64,000 bases of DNA from Tolypothrix bouteillei VB521301 (GTDB lineage: Bacteria; Cyanobacteriota; Cyanobacteriia; Cyanobacteriales; Nostocaceae): positions 9,336,115 to 9,400,114 of the forward strand of contig NZ_JHEG04000001.1 in NCBI RefSeq assembly GCF_000760695.4, in the 5' to 3' direction. Below, piece by piece: positions 26,364-36,843 of this stretch. Within the stretch, counting starts at the first letter, position 1; each line of letters opens with the position of its first letter. The position numbers and the translations under genes are program-made. The notes under the pieces were generated by a model. That model was not told the DNA's origin, did no database searches, and was given only the letters and a program-made list of their open reading frames with translations.

Positions 26364-27608
26364 CTATGTTCTCAGAATTGCCTCTTGAAGATGTAATACA
26401 GACTCAGGAGTGGATAGTCCTTTAGCTTGTAAAATTTGCAAATACTCCTGATGTAGGGCGTTCCAGATAGCTTCTTGACGGAAATCCTGTAAAACACGCT
26501 TGCGCCCTGAAACCCCATGCTGACAGCGTAATTCTAAGTTGAGCAAATACCTGCGAATTGCTGTTGCTAACGCTCTGACATCACGGGGTGGTACTAATAT
26601 CCCTGTGACTCCATCTTGTACTGCATCTGTACAACCAGGGACACACGTAGCTACTACTGGTAGTTCCATTGCTGCTGCTTCCAAAGCAACATTCGGAAAT
26701 CCCTCACGGTAAGTTGGCAAGGTTAATATGTCCATTGCTGCATAAAGTGGTGGTGTATCGTCAACCATTCCTGTCATGTGGACACGGCGATCGCTTGTGA
26801 GTGATTCTTGTATATCTGTAGCTACTGAATCTTGAGGTTCAAAACACCCGACAACAAGTAAATGCAGGTTGGAAAACTCTTGCTGTAAGATCTGCCATGC
26901 CTTTGTTAACTCTTCTATACCTTTATCCCGGACAATACGACCTACAAATCCAACAACAACAGCATCGTCTGGGATACCGTACTTTGTCCGCGTCTGCTGA
27001 CGGGTATATAGATCTAAATTAGCAGGGTTAAATCTATGAGATGCATCAACACCATTACTGCTACCTCCCAAAAGGACTTTAATTTTCTCTGGAGGGCAAA
27101 GACCTTCTTTGATAGCTACTTCACGAACTGAGTGGCTAACACAAAGAACTTGGTGAGCAAATAAGCAGGAAAGCTTTTCACTCCACGTTAACAGCAGGCG
27201 TTTGTAACCTGTTGCAGTCATCATAGGTAACCCACGGATATGATAAATACGAACAGGAATTCCTGCAAGTCTTGCACTAATCATGCCCAGAAGTCCTCCT
27301 TTAGGTGTGTGAGCATGAACAATTTCGGGGCGGACAGACTGCAAATACTGCCAGATTTGAAATATGGCATAAATGTCTTGTAGCGGAGTAATGCGTCGCT
27401 GCATGGGTACTCCGTAAACGGGAATTTGTTGGCGATAGCCAAATTGGATTAACAATTTTCCAGGCGAAGATAAGGCATGAACTTCATATCCTTGTGCCTT
27501 CATGTAGTCTATCTGTCCTTTAAAAAAGTTAAATGTTTCTGGGACAGTCGTGATGTGAAATAGCTTAGTTGTTTCTGGCATTGCTGTTTGATTTCTAGTA
27601 AACTGCAT
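26364..27608 (-). CDS. glycosyltransferase family 4
   Basis: About 414 residues from the ATG at 27606-27608; other in-frame starts at 27638 and 27581 are possible and no ribosome binding site decides. The protein has a GT-B fold with the N-terminal acceptor domain (KLFHITTVPETFNFFKGQI, VHAHTPKGGLLGMI). The GT4 donor domain has VVGFVGRIVRDKGIEEL, VHMTGMVDDTPPLYAAMDI and the E-x7-E motif in PTYREGFPNVALEAAAM. It adds one sugar to the lipid-linked repeat unit. It is packed closely behind the epimerase gene. Confidence 0.9.
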   Translation of the reverse strand: MQFTRNQTAMPETTKLFHITTVPETFNFFKGQIDYMKAQGYEVHALSSPGKLLIQFGYRQQIPVYGVPMQRRITPLQDIYAIFQIWQYLQSVRPEIVHAHTPKGGLLGMISARLAGIPVRIYHIRGLPMMTATGYKRLLLTWSEKLSCLFAHQVLCVSHSVREVAIKEGLCPPEKIKVLLGGSSNGVDASHRFNPANLDLYTRQQTRTKYGIPDDAVVVGFVGRIVRDKGIEELTKAWQILQQEFSNLHLLVVGCFEPQDSVATDIQESLTSDRRVHMTGMVDDTPPLYAAMDILTLPTYREGFPNVALEAAAMELPVVATCVPGCTDAVQDGVTGILVPPRDVRALATAIRRYLLNLELRCQHGVSGRKRVLQDFRQEAIWNALHQEYLQILQAKGLSTPESVLHLQEAILRT

Positions 27609-27615
27609 AAGTGTT

Positions 27616-28626
27616 TTAAGATTGGTAATAAGAGACATACCATTTAACAAAACGTTCTATTCCTACCTCAATGGAGGTATTGGGTTTAAAACCTATATCT
27701 TGAACTAAATCATCGACATCTGCATAGGTAGTTGGAACATCACCTAGTTGTAATGGCAGCAGTTTTTTTTCTGCTTTTCTACCCAAACAATTTTCCAAGG
27801 CTTCAATAAAAGCCATTAACTTAACGGGATGATTGTTACCAATGTTATAAATTTTGTAAGGAGCATAACTCGTACTGGGATCTGGTGCATTCCCTATCCA
27901 TGAGGGATTTGGTTCGGGAATTTTATCTAGAACTCGAATAACTCCCTCTACAATATCATCAATATATGTGAAATCTCGCTTCATTTTGCCATAGTTAAAA
28001 ACCTCAATTGCCTGCCCTTCTAAAATTGCTTTTGTAAATAGAAATAGCGCCATGTCTGGGCGTCCCCAAGGACCATAAACTGTAAAGAAACGCAACCCAG
28101 TTGTTGGCAAACCATACAAACTGCTGTAAGTATGTGCCATGAGTTCGTTAGCTTTCTTAGTAGCAGCATATAAACTTATTGGGTGGTCTACGTTGTCACG
28201 AACAGAAAATGGAATTTTCGTATTTGCACCATAAACGGAGCTTGAAGAAGCAAAAACTAAATGTTGAACGTTAGTCTGATGACAACCTTCTAAAATATTG
28301 ATAAACCCAATGAGGTTGCTATCTGCATAAATATGGGGGTTTGTTAAGGAATAGCGCACCCCAGCTTGTGCGGCTAAATTGACGACTTTATCAAAGTTGT
28401 ATTTAGCAAACAGCTTGGCTATTCCTTCACGGTCTGCTATATCCATTTGATAAAACTTAAAGGTGGATTTATCTTGCAGTTGGACTAATCTATCTTTTTT
28501 AAGGTTGACATCGTAGTAATCATTGAGATTGTCTAGCCCAATGACTTCATCTCCTCTATCTAATAAGCGTTGGCTCAAGTGAAAACCTATAAAACCAGCA
28601 GCACCCGTAACTAATATTTTTGTCAT
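27616..28626 (-). CDS. NAD-dependent epimerase, UDP-glucuronate 4-epimerase type
   Basis: A 336-residue extended SDR enzyme. The Rossmann motif [18 protein letters not shown] is followed by [18 protein letters not shown], which is characteristic of UDP-glucuronate 4-epimerases (CapI/LspL type). Catalytic elements are [10 protein letters not shown] and [25 protein letters not shown] also fits this group. It interconverts UDP-glucuronate and UDP-galacturonate or the N-acetylated analogues. The adjacent dehydrogenase upstream (11 bp gap) provides the uronate substrate, so the repeat unit probably contains galacturonate or GalNAcA. Confidence 0.9.
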   Translation of the reverse strand: MTKILVTGAAGFIGFHLSQRLLDRGDEVIGLDNLNDYYDVNLKKDRLVQLQDKSTFKFYQMDIADREGIAKLFAKYNFDKVVNLAAQAGVRYSLTNPHIYADSNLIGFINILEGCHQTNVQHLVFASSSSVYGANTKIPFSVRDNVDHPISLYAATKKANELMAHTYSSLYGLPTTGLRFFTVYGPWGRPDMALFLFTKAILEGQAIEVFNYGKMKRDFTYIDDIVEGVIRVLDKIPEPNPSWIGNAPDPSTSYAPYKIYNIGNNHPVKLMAFIEALENCLGRKAEKKLLPLQLGDVPTTYADVDDLVQDIGFKPNTSIEVGIERFVKWYVSYYQS

Positions 28627-28637
28627 AGATTTGGCTC

Positions 28638-29912
28638 TTATAAACTCCAGTAATTTATGTAAGACGGTACAATCGCGGGATCGAAAACAGATTTTACATC
28701 CATCAAAACTCCCCCAGGGCGAAGACGAGAAAACAACTCTTCAAGAGGTATATCCAGGTAGGCTTTGTGGTTGACAGCAAGTACCATTGCATCTAAATTG
28801 CTAATTGCATTCCAATCAGTGATTTCAAGATTGTATTCATGCTGGGCTTGTGCTTTATCGGCTAAGGGATCGTGTACCAGAGGTTCTATCCCAAATTGTT
28901 GCAACTCTGTAATGATGTCTGGTACCCGGCTGTTACGAAGGTCTCGTACATTTTCTTTAAATGTCAGTCCCAAAATTCCTACCCTTGCGGTTTTAATATT
29001 GACATTGGCTTGTACTAAGAGTTTGACCAGGCGTTCTCCTAAATATTTACCCATGCTATCGTTGATCCGTCGCCCAGCTAGAATGACTTGGGGGTAATAT
29101 CCTACCTGTTGTGCTTTTGCAGTTAAATAGTATGGATCGACTCCAATGCAGTGACCACCCACAAGACCGGGTGTGAAGCCTAAAAAATTCCACTTGGTTC
29201 GAGCCGCTGCTAAAACATCACAGGTGCGGATACTTAAGCGATCGCAAATAAGTGCGAGCTCGTTCATTAATGCAACATTAAGGTCGCGCTGAGTATTTTC
29301 AAGAACTTTAGCTGCTTCAGCAACTTTAATAGAAGGAGCTCGATAGACACCAGCATCAACAATTGTTGCGTAAACACGAGCAACTTTTTCTAAGGTTTCC
29401 GAATCTTCTCCTGCAACAACTTTAACGATTTTTTCTAAAGTATGTGTTTTATCACCAGGATTAATCCGTTCTGGTGAATAACCTAACTTAAAATCCACTC
29501 CCTGTCGCAGATCGGATACCCGTGCTAGTACTGGTCCACATATCTCCTCTGTAACGCCTGGATAGACTGTTGATTCGTACACTACTATATCTCCAGGTTT
29601 TAAAACTTTACCCACAGTCTCAGACGCTTTCACGATTGGAGTTAAATCTGGAAAACAGTTGCTATCTATTGGAGTCGGTACAGCAATGATAAAAAAGTTG
29701 CTGTCTAACAAATCAACAGTTTCAGAAGTTATTTTCAAGGTAGTATTGTTTAATTCTTCAACAGATACCTCGCCCGTGGTATCAATTCCTTGCTTTAAGG
29801 CTGCAACTTTTTTGCTGTCAATGTCAAAACCAACTGTGTTGGGAAATTTTTTGGCAATTGCTAATGCCACAGGTAACCCAACATAACCCAACCCGATAAC
29901 TGTAATATTCAT
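28638..29912 (-). CDS. nucleotide sugar dehydrogenase (TviB/WbpA-like)
   Basis: A 424-residue UDP-sugar 6-dehydrogenase. The NAD-binding motif is [20 protein letters not shown]. Other landmarks are the VPTP segment IIAVPTPID, the catalytic Cys in [16 protein letters not shown], and the C-terminal UDP-binding domain [19 protein letters not shown]. The [10 protein letters not shown] segment favours the subgroup that oxidises UDP-N-acetyl-hexosamines (TviB/WbpA-like) over UDP-glucose dehydrogenase, but substrate choice is tentative. It is paired with the epimerase directly downstream, as TviB/TviC are in the Vi antigen locus. Confidence 0.9.
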   Translation of the reverse strand: MNITVIGLGYVGLPVALAIAKKFPNTVGFDIDSKKVAALKQGIDTTGEVSVEELNNTTLKITSETVDLLDSNFFIIAVPTPIDSNCFPDLTPIVKASETVGKVLKPGDIVVYESTVYPGVTEEICGPVLARVSDLRQGVDFKLGYSPERINPGDKTHTLEKIVKVVAGEDSETLEKVARVYATIVDAGVYRAPSIKVAEAAKVLENTQRDLNVALMNELALICDRLSIRTCDVLAAARTKWNFLGFTPGLVGGHCIGVDPYYLTAKAQQVGYYPQVILAGRRINDSMGKYLGERLVKLLVQANVNIKTARVGILGLTFKENVRDLRNSRVPDIITELQQFGIEPLVHDPLADKAQAQHEYNLEITDWNAISNLDAMVLAVNHKAYLDIPLEELFSRLRPGGVLMDVKSVFDPAIVPSYINYWSL

Positions 29913-29978
29913 TATATTGTCTCAATCCTTCCTAATGGGTTAACTAAAAATTTTTGCAACTTTTCTAATTACGTTTTT

Positions 29979-31928
29979 TCATACCGACTGATTTAACCAA
30001 GCTTGAAACATCAATACTGTCCACAGATGGTGTTGCCAGTTACGGTTACCTGTCAAATGCTCCATCCACTTGTGGCGAATCAGGGAGGGATGAAAGAATC
30101 CTTGTTCGCGCAAACGATTTTCATCAAGTAATTCTTCTGCCCAGTCGCGTAAGGGACCGCGCAACCATATATCAATGGGCATAGAAAAGCCCATTTTGGG
30201 TCGCTCAATCAATTCTTGAGGCACGTACTTATACAAAATTTGACGCAATAACCATTTTCCCTGACCGTTACGGATTTTCATTGATAGCGGTAAGCGCCAT
30301 GCAAATTCGACAACACGGCGATCTAACAGTGGTATACGACTTTCCAGACTTACACCCATGCTCGCACGATCGACTTTCACCAGGATATCATCTGGTAAGT
30401 AAGTGATTGTATCTAAGAACATCATGCGTTGAGTGTAGTCCGATAACTCTGCCCAAGACTGGCGATTGCTCAAAGTTGTCACGGGTTCGTAACTATTGAT
30501 AACTAGCGCCAAAGGATCTTGCCATTGCGAAACCAAATCGGCATACATCGCGTCTGGATCGGGAACTGCCAAAATTCTGGCTAGTTTGTGTATGTACTCA
30601 CCTGCATTGGAGTATTTGAGCTTGTTTGGTAAAAGGAAACTAAAATTTGTAAAAACATCATTCCAATTTTTGGGTGAGAAGCTTGTTAAACCATTTGCAG
30701 CCATCCGACGCAGGGTTTTGGGCATCCAGCCTATTGTTTGCCAAATGCTACGACCCCAAAAATAGCGGTTGTATCCCCCAAAAATTTCATCGCCACCATC
30801 ACCGGAAAGACTGACAGTGACATGCTGTCTGCTTAATTGGGCAACTAAAAAAGTAGGAATTTGGGAGGAGTCGGAAAAGGGTTCATCATACAGAGTTGGT
30901 ATTCGAGGAATAACATCAAGAGCATCTTGTGGAGTCAGGTAAAGTTCTGTGTGGTTTGTGCCTAAGTGCTTTGCTACTGCTTTGGCATACTCCGCTTCAT
31001 TGTATGTCTTTTCATAAAAACCAATAGTGAATGTTTTGACTGGTTGAGTACTTTGAGCCTGCATTAAGGCTACGACTGTAGAGGAATCAATTCCGCCTGA
31101 AAGGAAAGCACCTAAAGGAACATCAGCAATCATCTGGGATCGAACGGCTTCCAACAAAAGCGTTTCCATTTGTGCGATCGCTTCTTGCTCTGAGCCTGTG
31201 AAGGGTTCAGCAACACCCACTTGTGCAACTTCTTTAACAGACCAATACGGTACTGGTTTGGGATTAGTATCTCGACCATTCCATGTCAGGATGCATCCAG
31301 GGGATAATTTATAGATGTTTTGGTAAATGGAATAGGGTGTAGGAACGTAGCTGTACCGCAGAAACAACGCCAAAGCATCACGGTTGATTTCGGGATGAAA
31401 ATCAGGATATGCTTTCAGGGCTTTGAGTTCGGAAGCAAAGAGAAAAGTATTGTTAATCCAACCATAGTATAGTGGTTTTTCACCCAGGCGATCGCGACCC
31501 AAATGCAACAGTTGCTCTTGACGATCCCATAAGGCGAATGCAAACATTCCATGAAAGCGAGCGATCGCCCCATCTATTCCCCATTGGCTGAAGCTTGCTA
31601 ACATGATTTCGGTATCAGAATGACCCCGAAAACAGTGACCTAACTTTTCCAGAGTATGCCTTAATTCTAAAAAGTTATAAATTTCACCATTAAATACAAT
31701 GACGTAGCGACCATCTGCAGACACCATGGGCTGATGTCCTTCTGAAGATATGTCAATAATAGCAAGCCGCCGATGTCCCAGAGCAAAACCATTTTTAGGA
31801 TCTACCCATGTACCGTGGCTATCTGGTCCTCGGTGATAGAGAGCATGGGACATATTTTTCACTATAGCTTCTATCTCTTCTTCAGACATTTGCCTAGCAG
31901 TATTAAAAATACCTACAATTCCACACAT
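29979..31928 (-). CDS. asnB: asparagine synthase (glutamine-hydrolysing)-like amidotransferase
   Basis: A 649-residue class II amidotransferase. The catalytic Cys2 follows the start (MCGIVGIFN), with RLAIIDISSEGHQPM and FNGEIYNFLELR completing the glutaminase domain (1-about 210). The synthetase domain has the ATP pyrophosphatase loop LGAFLSGGIDSSTVVALMQ and SLSGDGGDEIFGGYNRYF. In polysaccharide clusters, members of this family amidate sugar carboxylates such as uronic acids. Sitting among uronate-forming enzymes, this copy probably does that rather than make free asparagine (inference). The start ATG at 31928 leaves no extra residues before Cys2, as the mechanism requires. Confidence 0.9.
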   Translation of the reverse strand: MCGIVGIFNTARQMSEEEIEAIVKNMSHALYHRGPDSHGTWVDPKNGFALGHRRLAIIDISSEGHQPMVSADGRYVIVFNGEIYNFLELRHTLEKLGHCFRGHSDTEIMLASFSQWGIDGAIARFHGMFAFALWDRQEQLLHLGRDRLGEKPLYYGWINNTFLFASELKALKAYPDFHPEINRDALALFLRYSYVPTPYSIYQNIYKLSPGCILTWNGRDTNPKPVPYWSVKEVAQVGVAEPFTGSEQEAIAQMETLLLEAVRSQMIADVPLGAFLSGGIDSSTVVALMQAQSTQPVKTFTIGFYEKTYNEAEYAKAVAKHLGTNHTELYLTPQDALDVIPRIPTLYDEPFSDSSQIPTFLVAQLSRQHVTVSLSGDGGDEIFGGYNRYFWGRSIWQTIGWMPKTLRRMAANGLTSFSPKNWNDVFTNFSFLLPNKLKYSNAGEYIHKLARILAVPDPDAMYADLVSQWQDPLALVINSYEPVTTLSNRQSWAELSDYTQRMMFLDTITYLPDDILVKVDRASMGVSLESRIPLLDRRVVEFAWRLPLSMKIRNGQGKWLLRQILYKYVPQELIERPKMGFSMPIDIWLRGPLRDWAEELLDENRLREQGFFHPSLIRHKWMEHLTGNRNWQHHLWTVLMFQAWLNQSV

Positions 31929-31987
31929 ATAACACTCTTCTCAATTTTTATGTAATTTTTTTATGACGCAAAACTTTCTCGTTCTTC

Positions 31988-33223
31988 TTAAAAGTGGGGA
32001 TTAAAACCCTTTACTAAGATGGGTTGGAAAGACTTTGATGGCTTTTGACTTAAAGTCATTATGACTTGTAAATAAAACCAGAAAATAGGATGTCGCAATA
32101 CATAGTGAAATGTACTAAATCCAGCTAACGAAATCACAGCAACGAACAAGAAAATGTATTTTTGCTGCCATGCATTCCAAGCTATCCATGCTAGAAGGCT
32201 TACATAAGCTATGAGTCCCATGATTCCGGTACTTGCTCCCCAATCTATAAAAGTATTATGAGCCTCAAAGTCCAAAAATGGACCAGTTTCACCTGAATGA
32301 GCACCAGGTCCAAGACCAAACAAAGGGGAGTGTGAGATGGCAGTAATTCCATGTTTCCATAGTGTCATGCGTGCGCTTCCTTGACTATCTTTATCATAGA
32401 CATTTGTTGATAGTGAAGAAATTGTTTGATGTATAATACTTATGGCTCCCATTGATATCATTATGAAAAATATTCCTAGAATTTTTTGATATATTCTTTT
32501 GATGTCGGCTTTTATTTTTTTAGTAAAAAAATTAATCAAAAAATTTATAATAATTAAATAAAACAAGGTTCCGAATCCTGCTACCCATGAGACTAACATG
32601 GCATCAGAGTCTGTCGCCTTACCTAAGATTAAACAAACAATCAGTAACAAAACGTACCATGCTTTTAAAATTGTATTTTTAGAAATACTTAAAATATGTA
32701 AAATCAAGAAAGGAATCGCACTTAATAATAAAGCTAACTGATTTGGATTTTCAGCCCAACCTGTAAATCGCACACCACCATACCAAGAGTCGAGGAATGG
32801 AGTGACAGAAGGAAAACAAAAGATTATAAATAAAAACACTAATGTGAAGGAAAGAAAATAAAAAATAATTTTTTTGGTTTCGTGATAAAAGGTTTCTGAT
32901 AGTGAAAAACCAATTGATGTAATAGCTATAAAGAGAAACGCCAAACAGTCATGGTCGATCTTAGAGGCTTTTAATCCCATAGCATCAGCTATTAACAAAC
33001 CTAAATTTAGAAAACTAAACGTCAACAGCCAAAACCAAAAGTTGACTTTCACAAGAGACGTCATAAAGTGATATTGACAAATTATTATTCTCTTTAATAA
33101 AAAGAGGAGCCAAATCAATATCATGACTTCACCAATCCCAAGGGGAAAACTTGCCATCCTAACCTGAGTGGCATTTGTCAATGCGATGGCAATTGCAATC
33201 CAGATACTTTCGAGTGTGTTCAT
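31988..33223 (-). CDS. O-antigen ligase / Wzy-like polymerase
   Basis: A 411-residue polytopic membrane protein with about ten to twelve hydrophobic helices. The Wzy_C/O-antigen-ligase signature lies between late helices: WKHGITAISHSPLFGLGPGA, then FLDFEAHNTFIDWGASTGIM, with a large loop carrying the catalytic-type Arg/His residues. It polymerises undecaprenyl-linked repeats or ligates the chain on the periplasmic side. It is AT-richer than its neighbours, which is usual for wzy genes, and poorly conserved, so the specific product cannot be predicted. Confidence 0.85.
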   Translation of the reverse strand: MNTLESIWIAIAIALTNATQVRMASFPLGIGEVMILIWLLFLLKRIIICQYHFMTSLVKVNFWFWLLTFSFLNLGLLIADAMGLKASKIDHDCLAFLFIAITSIGFSLSETFYHETKKIIFYFLSFTLVFLFIIFCFPSVTPFLDSWYGGVRFTGWAENPNQLALLLSAIPFLILHILSISKNTILKAWYVLLLIVCLILGKATDSDAMLVSWVAGFGTLFYLIIINFLINFFTKKIKADIKRIYQKILGIFFIMISMGAISIIHQTISSLSTNVYDKDSQGSARMTLWKHGITAISHSPLFGLGPGAHSGETGPFLDFEAHNTFIDWGASTGIMGLIAYVSLLAWIAWNAWQQKYIFLFVAVISLAGFSTFHYVLRHPIFWFYLQVIMTLSQKPSKSFQPILVKGFNPHF

Positions 33224-33264
33224 GTCAATACTATTCTTCTATAATGTAACATCAATTTAAACGC

Positions 33265-34113
33265 TTAACTATCGCAAACCTCATTTATCAAACTCCTGGA
33301 CAAAGAGTCATGCAAATTTTGTGCCGAACAAATCAACACGCGCCTGTAATACTTTGCTAAAGCCCATAAAGAAATAATCTGCCACTCTAGATATGTAATT
33401 CTTCTAGAGGTCAATAAAGTTTGATAAATTTTTTGTTCGCCTGCTTTTCCATTGGAAAGGTATTTTGTCTGCCCTCCCGCACCATAGAAAGCCTTAAAGT
33501 AATAAGATACAGGAAAACTGAGAATGCAAGCCCGACCGCCTGCTAGTATGATATCCAACCATAATAAATAATCTTGAGAGTAAATAAAAGCAGGGTTGAA
33601 ACGCTGCGGAATAGCCCGCTTTATCATTACACAAGAAGTACTAAAACGATTGGAGAATAGAATTTTTTGTCTCCCTATACGATTGATTTTGATGCTAGAT
33701 GGTATGGGTTCATAATTTAATTGAGCTTTTGTGTTATGCACAACAGCACGATGTCCAGATAAGACAATTTCAGGATTGTCAAGCATCCAAGAAAATTGAA
33801 TAGCAATCTTATCTGGATGCCATGCATCATCAGCATCAAGGAAAGCAATGTATTTATGGGATGCTGCATTCCAACCTGTATTGCGAGCAACAGCAGCACC
33901 AGAGTTCTCTTTTAATGCAATAATCTTAATCCAGTCTTTACCATAATCCCGTTGTAACTGCCACAAAACCTGTAGAGTCTCATCGCCGCTTCCATCATCA
34001 ACAAGGATAACCTCAGCCGGAAGAAGAGTTTGCTTAGCGACAGAATCAACTGCTCTATAAATTGTTTTAGAACAACGGTAACATGGAATAATTGTGCTGA
34101 CAGAAGCCGTCAT
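33265..34113 (-). CDS. glycosyltransferase family 2
   Basis: A 282-residue GT-A enzyme. It starts VSTIIPCYRCSKTIYRAVDS and has EVILVDDGSGDETL, NSGAAVARNTGWNAA and the metal-binding AFLDADDAWHPDKI typical of GT2. It transfers a sugar from a nucleotide donor to the growing lipid-linked oligosaccharide. A C-terminal helical part has no obvious membrane helix. It lies between the Wzy-like and GT4-like genes of the EPS cluster. Confidence 0.92.
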   Translation of the reverse strand: MTASVSTIIPCYRCSKTIYRAVDSVAKQTLLPAEVILVDDGSGDETLQVLWQLQRDYGKDWIKIIALKENSGAAVARNTGWNAASHKYIAFLDADDAWHPDKIAIQFSWMLDNPEIVLSGHRAVVHNTKAQLNYEPIPSSIKINRIGRQKILFSNRFSTSCVMIKRAIPQRFNPAFIYSQDYLLWLDIILAGGRACILSFPVSYYFKAFYGAGGQTKYLSNGKAGEQKIYQTLLTSRRITYLEWQIISLWALAKYYRRVLICSAQNLHDSLSRSLINEVCDS

Positions 34114-34243
34114 AAGTTCCTCTTAAATCAATATCAAAGTATTCAAGATTGAGAGAGTTGACGTTTTTTCGAGCCCTTTACACTAAAATTAAGTGTTAAT
34201 AAAGATATATAAAATGAACTTTCAAAGAAATCATTAACACTAT

Positions 34244-35497
34244 CTACATAAGTTCTGGAATAAACACTCTTGTATTTGCATAGGATGACTTATTTTTAGC
34301 AACCTCAGTTTGATAAATCTTCTCCAATTGCATCACTGAAGTTTCAATATTGAAAGGGCTAGCTGCTACAAGTTTTAAAGTTTCAGTTTGAGCAACGTTA
34401 GATATTTGATTGTGGCAAGCTAAAACCTCATTTACCCAATCTGAAACTGGTTGTGACAGAGATAGCCGCTTCAAAAGTGGCTTGACCACATCTGCTTCTT
34501 CTGGAACCACATTAGAAAAGATACAGGGTAGTCCGGCTGCTTGGGCTTCGATTAATACCAAACCCAATCCTTCACACAAGGAGGGAAAGAGAAATATATT
34601 CATAGCACCCCTCATCAGTCTGGGAACATCAGACCGACTTCCAGTAAATATCACACGGTTGGCAATACCAAGATCGCAGGCTTGCTGTTTGATTTTTGGT
34701 AGGATAATACCTTCACCTACGAGCAAGAGGTATGCCTGCGGTACGCGTCTGACAGTCTCTGCAAAAATTTTTAGGAGAAACTGGTGGTTCTTTTGTGGGT
34801 CGAAACGTCCGACATGACCGACGACAAAAGCATCCGATGGTAAGTTGAATTCAGCACGAACCCGAACGGCATCAATAGATTTCTGGAATGGAGTCAGATC
34901 GATACCACAATAAAGAAGTCGCCATCGGGGATCTGTTTTCCAGTTAGCACCAAATAAATCTGCGTTTGCAAGTGGACTGCATCCTAAACCAATAGTAGCA
35001 CAACGGGCAATCAAAAATTTCATGAAAGTTAAATAGCAATGGCGAGACCAGTGTTTGTTTGCTTTTAGTGCCGAGCTATTAGAATGGCTGTGAGCAATGC
35101 GTATTGGTGTGCCTGCTTGCCGTGCTAAGTACAAAACAAAACCACTGAAGTGAGAAAGATGACTGTGGACAATATCATAAGGACCATATTCACGCAAAAT
35201 CCGATGAAACTTGAGAGCATACAACCTTGGTTGTGAGGGATCGGAGCAGGGAATAATTTGACTACCCAGAGAGAGAATTTCTTCATCGTAAGCAGAAGCT
35301 TCGGTGCTATGCATCAGAAAATCCATTTGAAATCGCTCGCGGTCAATATGGCGCAAGACCTGCATTAACCAGTTTTCAATACCACCTCGATTCATTGCAC
35401 CAACGACATGGAGAATACGAATATTTTTTTCTATCGGTTTGACTAACTTAGACTTTGGTTTTGATGTATCAATGTTTTTGGAGTTTGTGTAATGCAT
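34244..35497 (-). CDS. glycosyltransferase family 1/4
   Basis: A 417-residue GT-B enzyme. The N-domain has IRILHVVGAMNRGGIENWLM and DIVHSHLSHFSGFVLYLAR. The donor domain has VVGHVGRFDPQKNHQFLL, VIFTGSRSDVPRLMRGAM and the E-x7-E motif FPSLCEGLGLVLIEAQAAG. It is similar in type to the enzyme at 26364 but belongs to the EpsF-like subgroup. Its start overlaps the end of the flippase gene by 29 bp, indicating coupled translation. It adds a sugar in repeat-unit assembly. Confidence 0.9.
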   Translation of the reverse strand: MHYTNSKNIDTSKPKSKLVKPIEKNIRILHVVGAMNRGGIENWLMQVLRHIDRERFQMDFLMHSTEASAYDEEILSLGSQIIPCSDPSQPRLYALKFHRILREYGPYDIVHSHLSHFSGFVLYLARQAGTPIRIAHSHSNSSALKANKHWSRHCYLTFMKFLIARCATIGLGCSPLANADLFGANWKTDPRWRLLYCGIDLTPFQKSIDAVRVRAEFNLPSDAFVVGHVGRFDPQKNHQFLLKIFAETVRRVPQAYLLLVGEGIILPKIKQQACDLGIANRVIFTGSRSDVPRLMRGAMNIFLFPSLCEGLGLVLIEAQAAGLPCIFSNVVPEEADVVKPLLKRLSLSQPVSDWVNEVLACHNQISNVAQTETLKLVAASPFNIETSVMQLEKIYQTEVAKNKSSYANTRVFIPELM

Positions 35498-36764
35498 AAA
35501 TAATGACCCCCGAACTAATAATCACTTTGACAACCCCTGACAGCAAAAGCGCGATCGCTGCTCCTAAAAGTCCCATCGTTGGGATTAACCAGAAACAAAC
35601 TATAGCTGAGATAGCTGTGACTACAACAAATATAGGTATTTGAATACGAAGATACCGAGCTGCTGTCATTCCATAACCGAGAAACGAGGACATATAGTTG
35701 ATGGCTGTAACTAACATCAGCCAAACAAACAAATCTGCATACTTGGCATATTCAGATTGATAGAGAAGGGAAAGAACTTGCTTACCTGCAACCAAAGCGA
35801 CTAGGACACCCGCTCCACCTAACAAAACACTTATTAAGAGCAGCTTGAACATAAGAGACCGAAAAGCTGCGCTATCTTCAGCAACATAATATTTAGCCAA
35901 TAGTGGATTAGCTGACTCTCCCAGCGCATTGACCACTATGCCTCCTGCGACCATAAGGTAGGCCACAGCGGCAAAAAAGCCAAGTTCCCTCTCTCCCAAG
36001 TACCGCTCAATAAAATAGCGAGGAATATTGCTGTTTAGCGAAATCAGCATCATCACAATACCGAGAGGTAAGGAGAGAGCTATGAGTTGCCGTTGGGTTT
36101 CCAAATGCCACCGGGGTTTGATTACCACAAACAAATCACGAATTCCAGATATCTCACTTTGCAGTGTTTTTGGTAAGCCCTTAAGCATCAATGCGCCACT
36201 CTGGATATCGTAGCTGACTAGGACTATCGCCCAGGCTACAGCCAAACCGATTGTTCCCCATAAAGCATTACCAGTTATGTAAACCCCAAGGCTGAGGAAG
36301 CACAGCGATAACAGTCCTTTGATCGTCATTGATATCGCAATGCGATCCATACGTTCGTGTTGCTGAATTAGCCCGTAAAATATGTCACTGATAGACTCGA
36401 AAGCTTTTGCCAAACCTATCAACAAAATAATGAGTGATGTCTCCCAACGATATCCTGCTGTAAAAGTGACTCCCACAATCAAGAAAAGTGCTAATCCTGT
36501 AAAGATGAGCCTCAAAGCCAGGTAGTCTCCAAAGAGATACTGGCGTTTAGCATCCGTCGCCTGTATGATTCGCAGTTGGAGATTTGTAAACATGATGACA
36601 GGTGCGGTAATTGCCAATCCCAAAGTGAACTGTCCCAGCATTTCTGGGCTACCAAGTTTCGCAAGCACCACTAGCATCCCCCACTGACAAGCTGCATAGA
36701 TCGCATTACCAATGAAAGTCCAAGAAAAGTTGTGACGTAATGAGAGTGGCTTAATTTGTTCCAT
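35469..36764 (-). CDS. Wzx-like oligosaccharide flippase
   Basis: About 431 residues from the ATG at 36762-36764, chosen because a strong AGGAGG (36775-36780) lies 10 nt upstream. The protein has about 12 hydrophobic helices in the MATE/PST arrangement. It opens LRHNFSWTFIGNAIYAACQW and has ANPLLAKYYVAEDSAAFRSL in the central loop. It moves the undecaprenyl-linked repeat unit across the inner membrane before polymerisation. Downstream, the GT gene overlaps it. The strong ribosome binding site stands out in this cluster, where most genes have weak ones. Confidence 0.9.
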   Translation of the reverse strand: MEQIKPLSLRHNFSWTFIGNAIYAACQWGMLVVLAKLGSPEMLGQFTLGLAITAPVIMFTNLQLRIIQATDAKRQYLFGDYLALRLIFTGLALFLIVGVTFTAGYRWETSLIILLIGLAKAFESISDIFYGLIQQHERMDRIAISMTIKGLLSLCFLSLGVYITGNALWGTIGLAVAWAIVLVSYDIQSGALMLKGLPKTLQSEISGIRDLFVVIKPRWHLETQRQLIALSLPLGIVMMLISLNSNIPRYFIERYLGERELGFFAAVAYLMVAGGIVVNALGESANPLLAKYYVAEDSAAFRSLMFKLLLISVLLGGAGVLVALVAGKQVLSLLYQSEYAKYADLFVWLMLVTAINYMSSFLGYGMTAARYLRIQIPIFVVVTAISAIVCFWLIPTMGLLGAAIALLLSGVVKVIISSGVIIYALHKLQKH

Positions 36765-36843
36765 GACTGTATCACCTCCTAACTTTAGCAAACTCTTTGA
36801 GTGAGTTTGAACGGCTCTTCACAAGTTCTTATATTTCTCCTCA

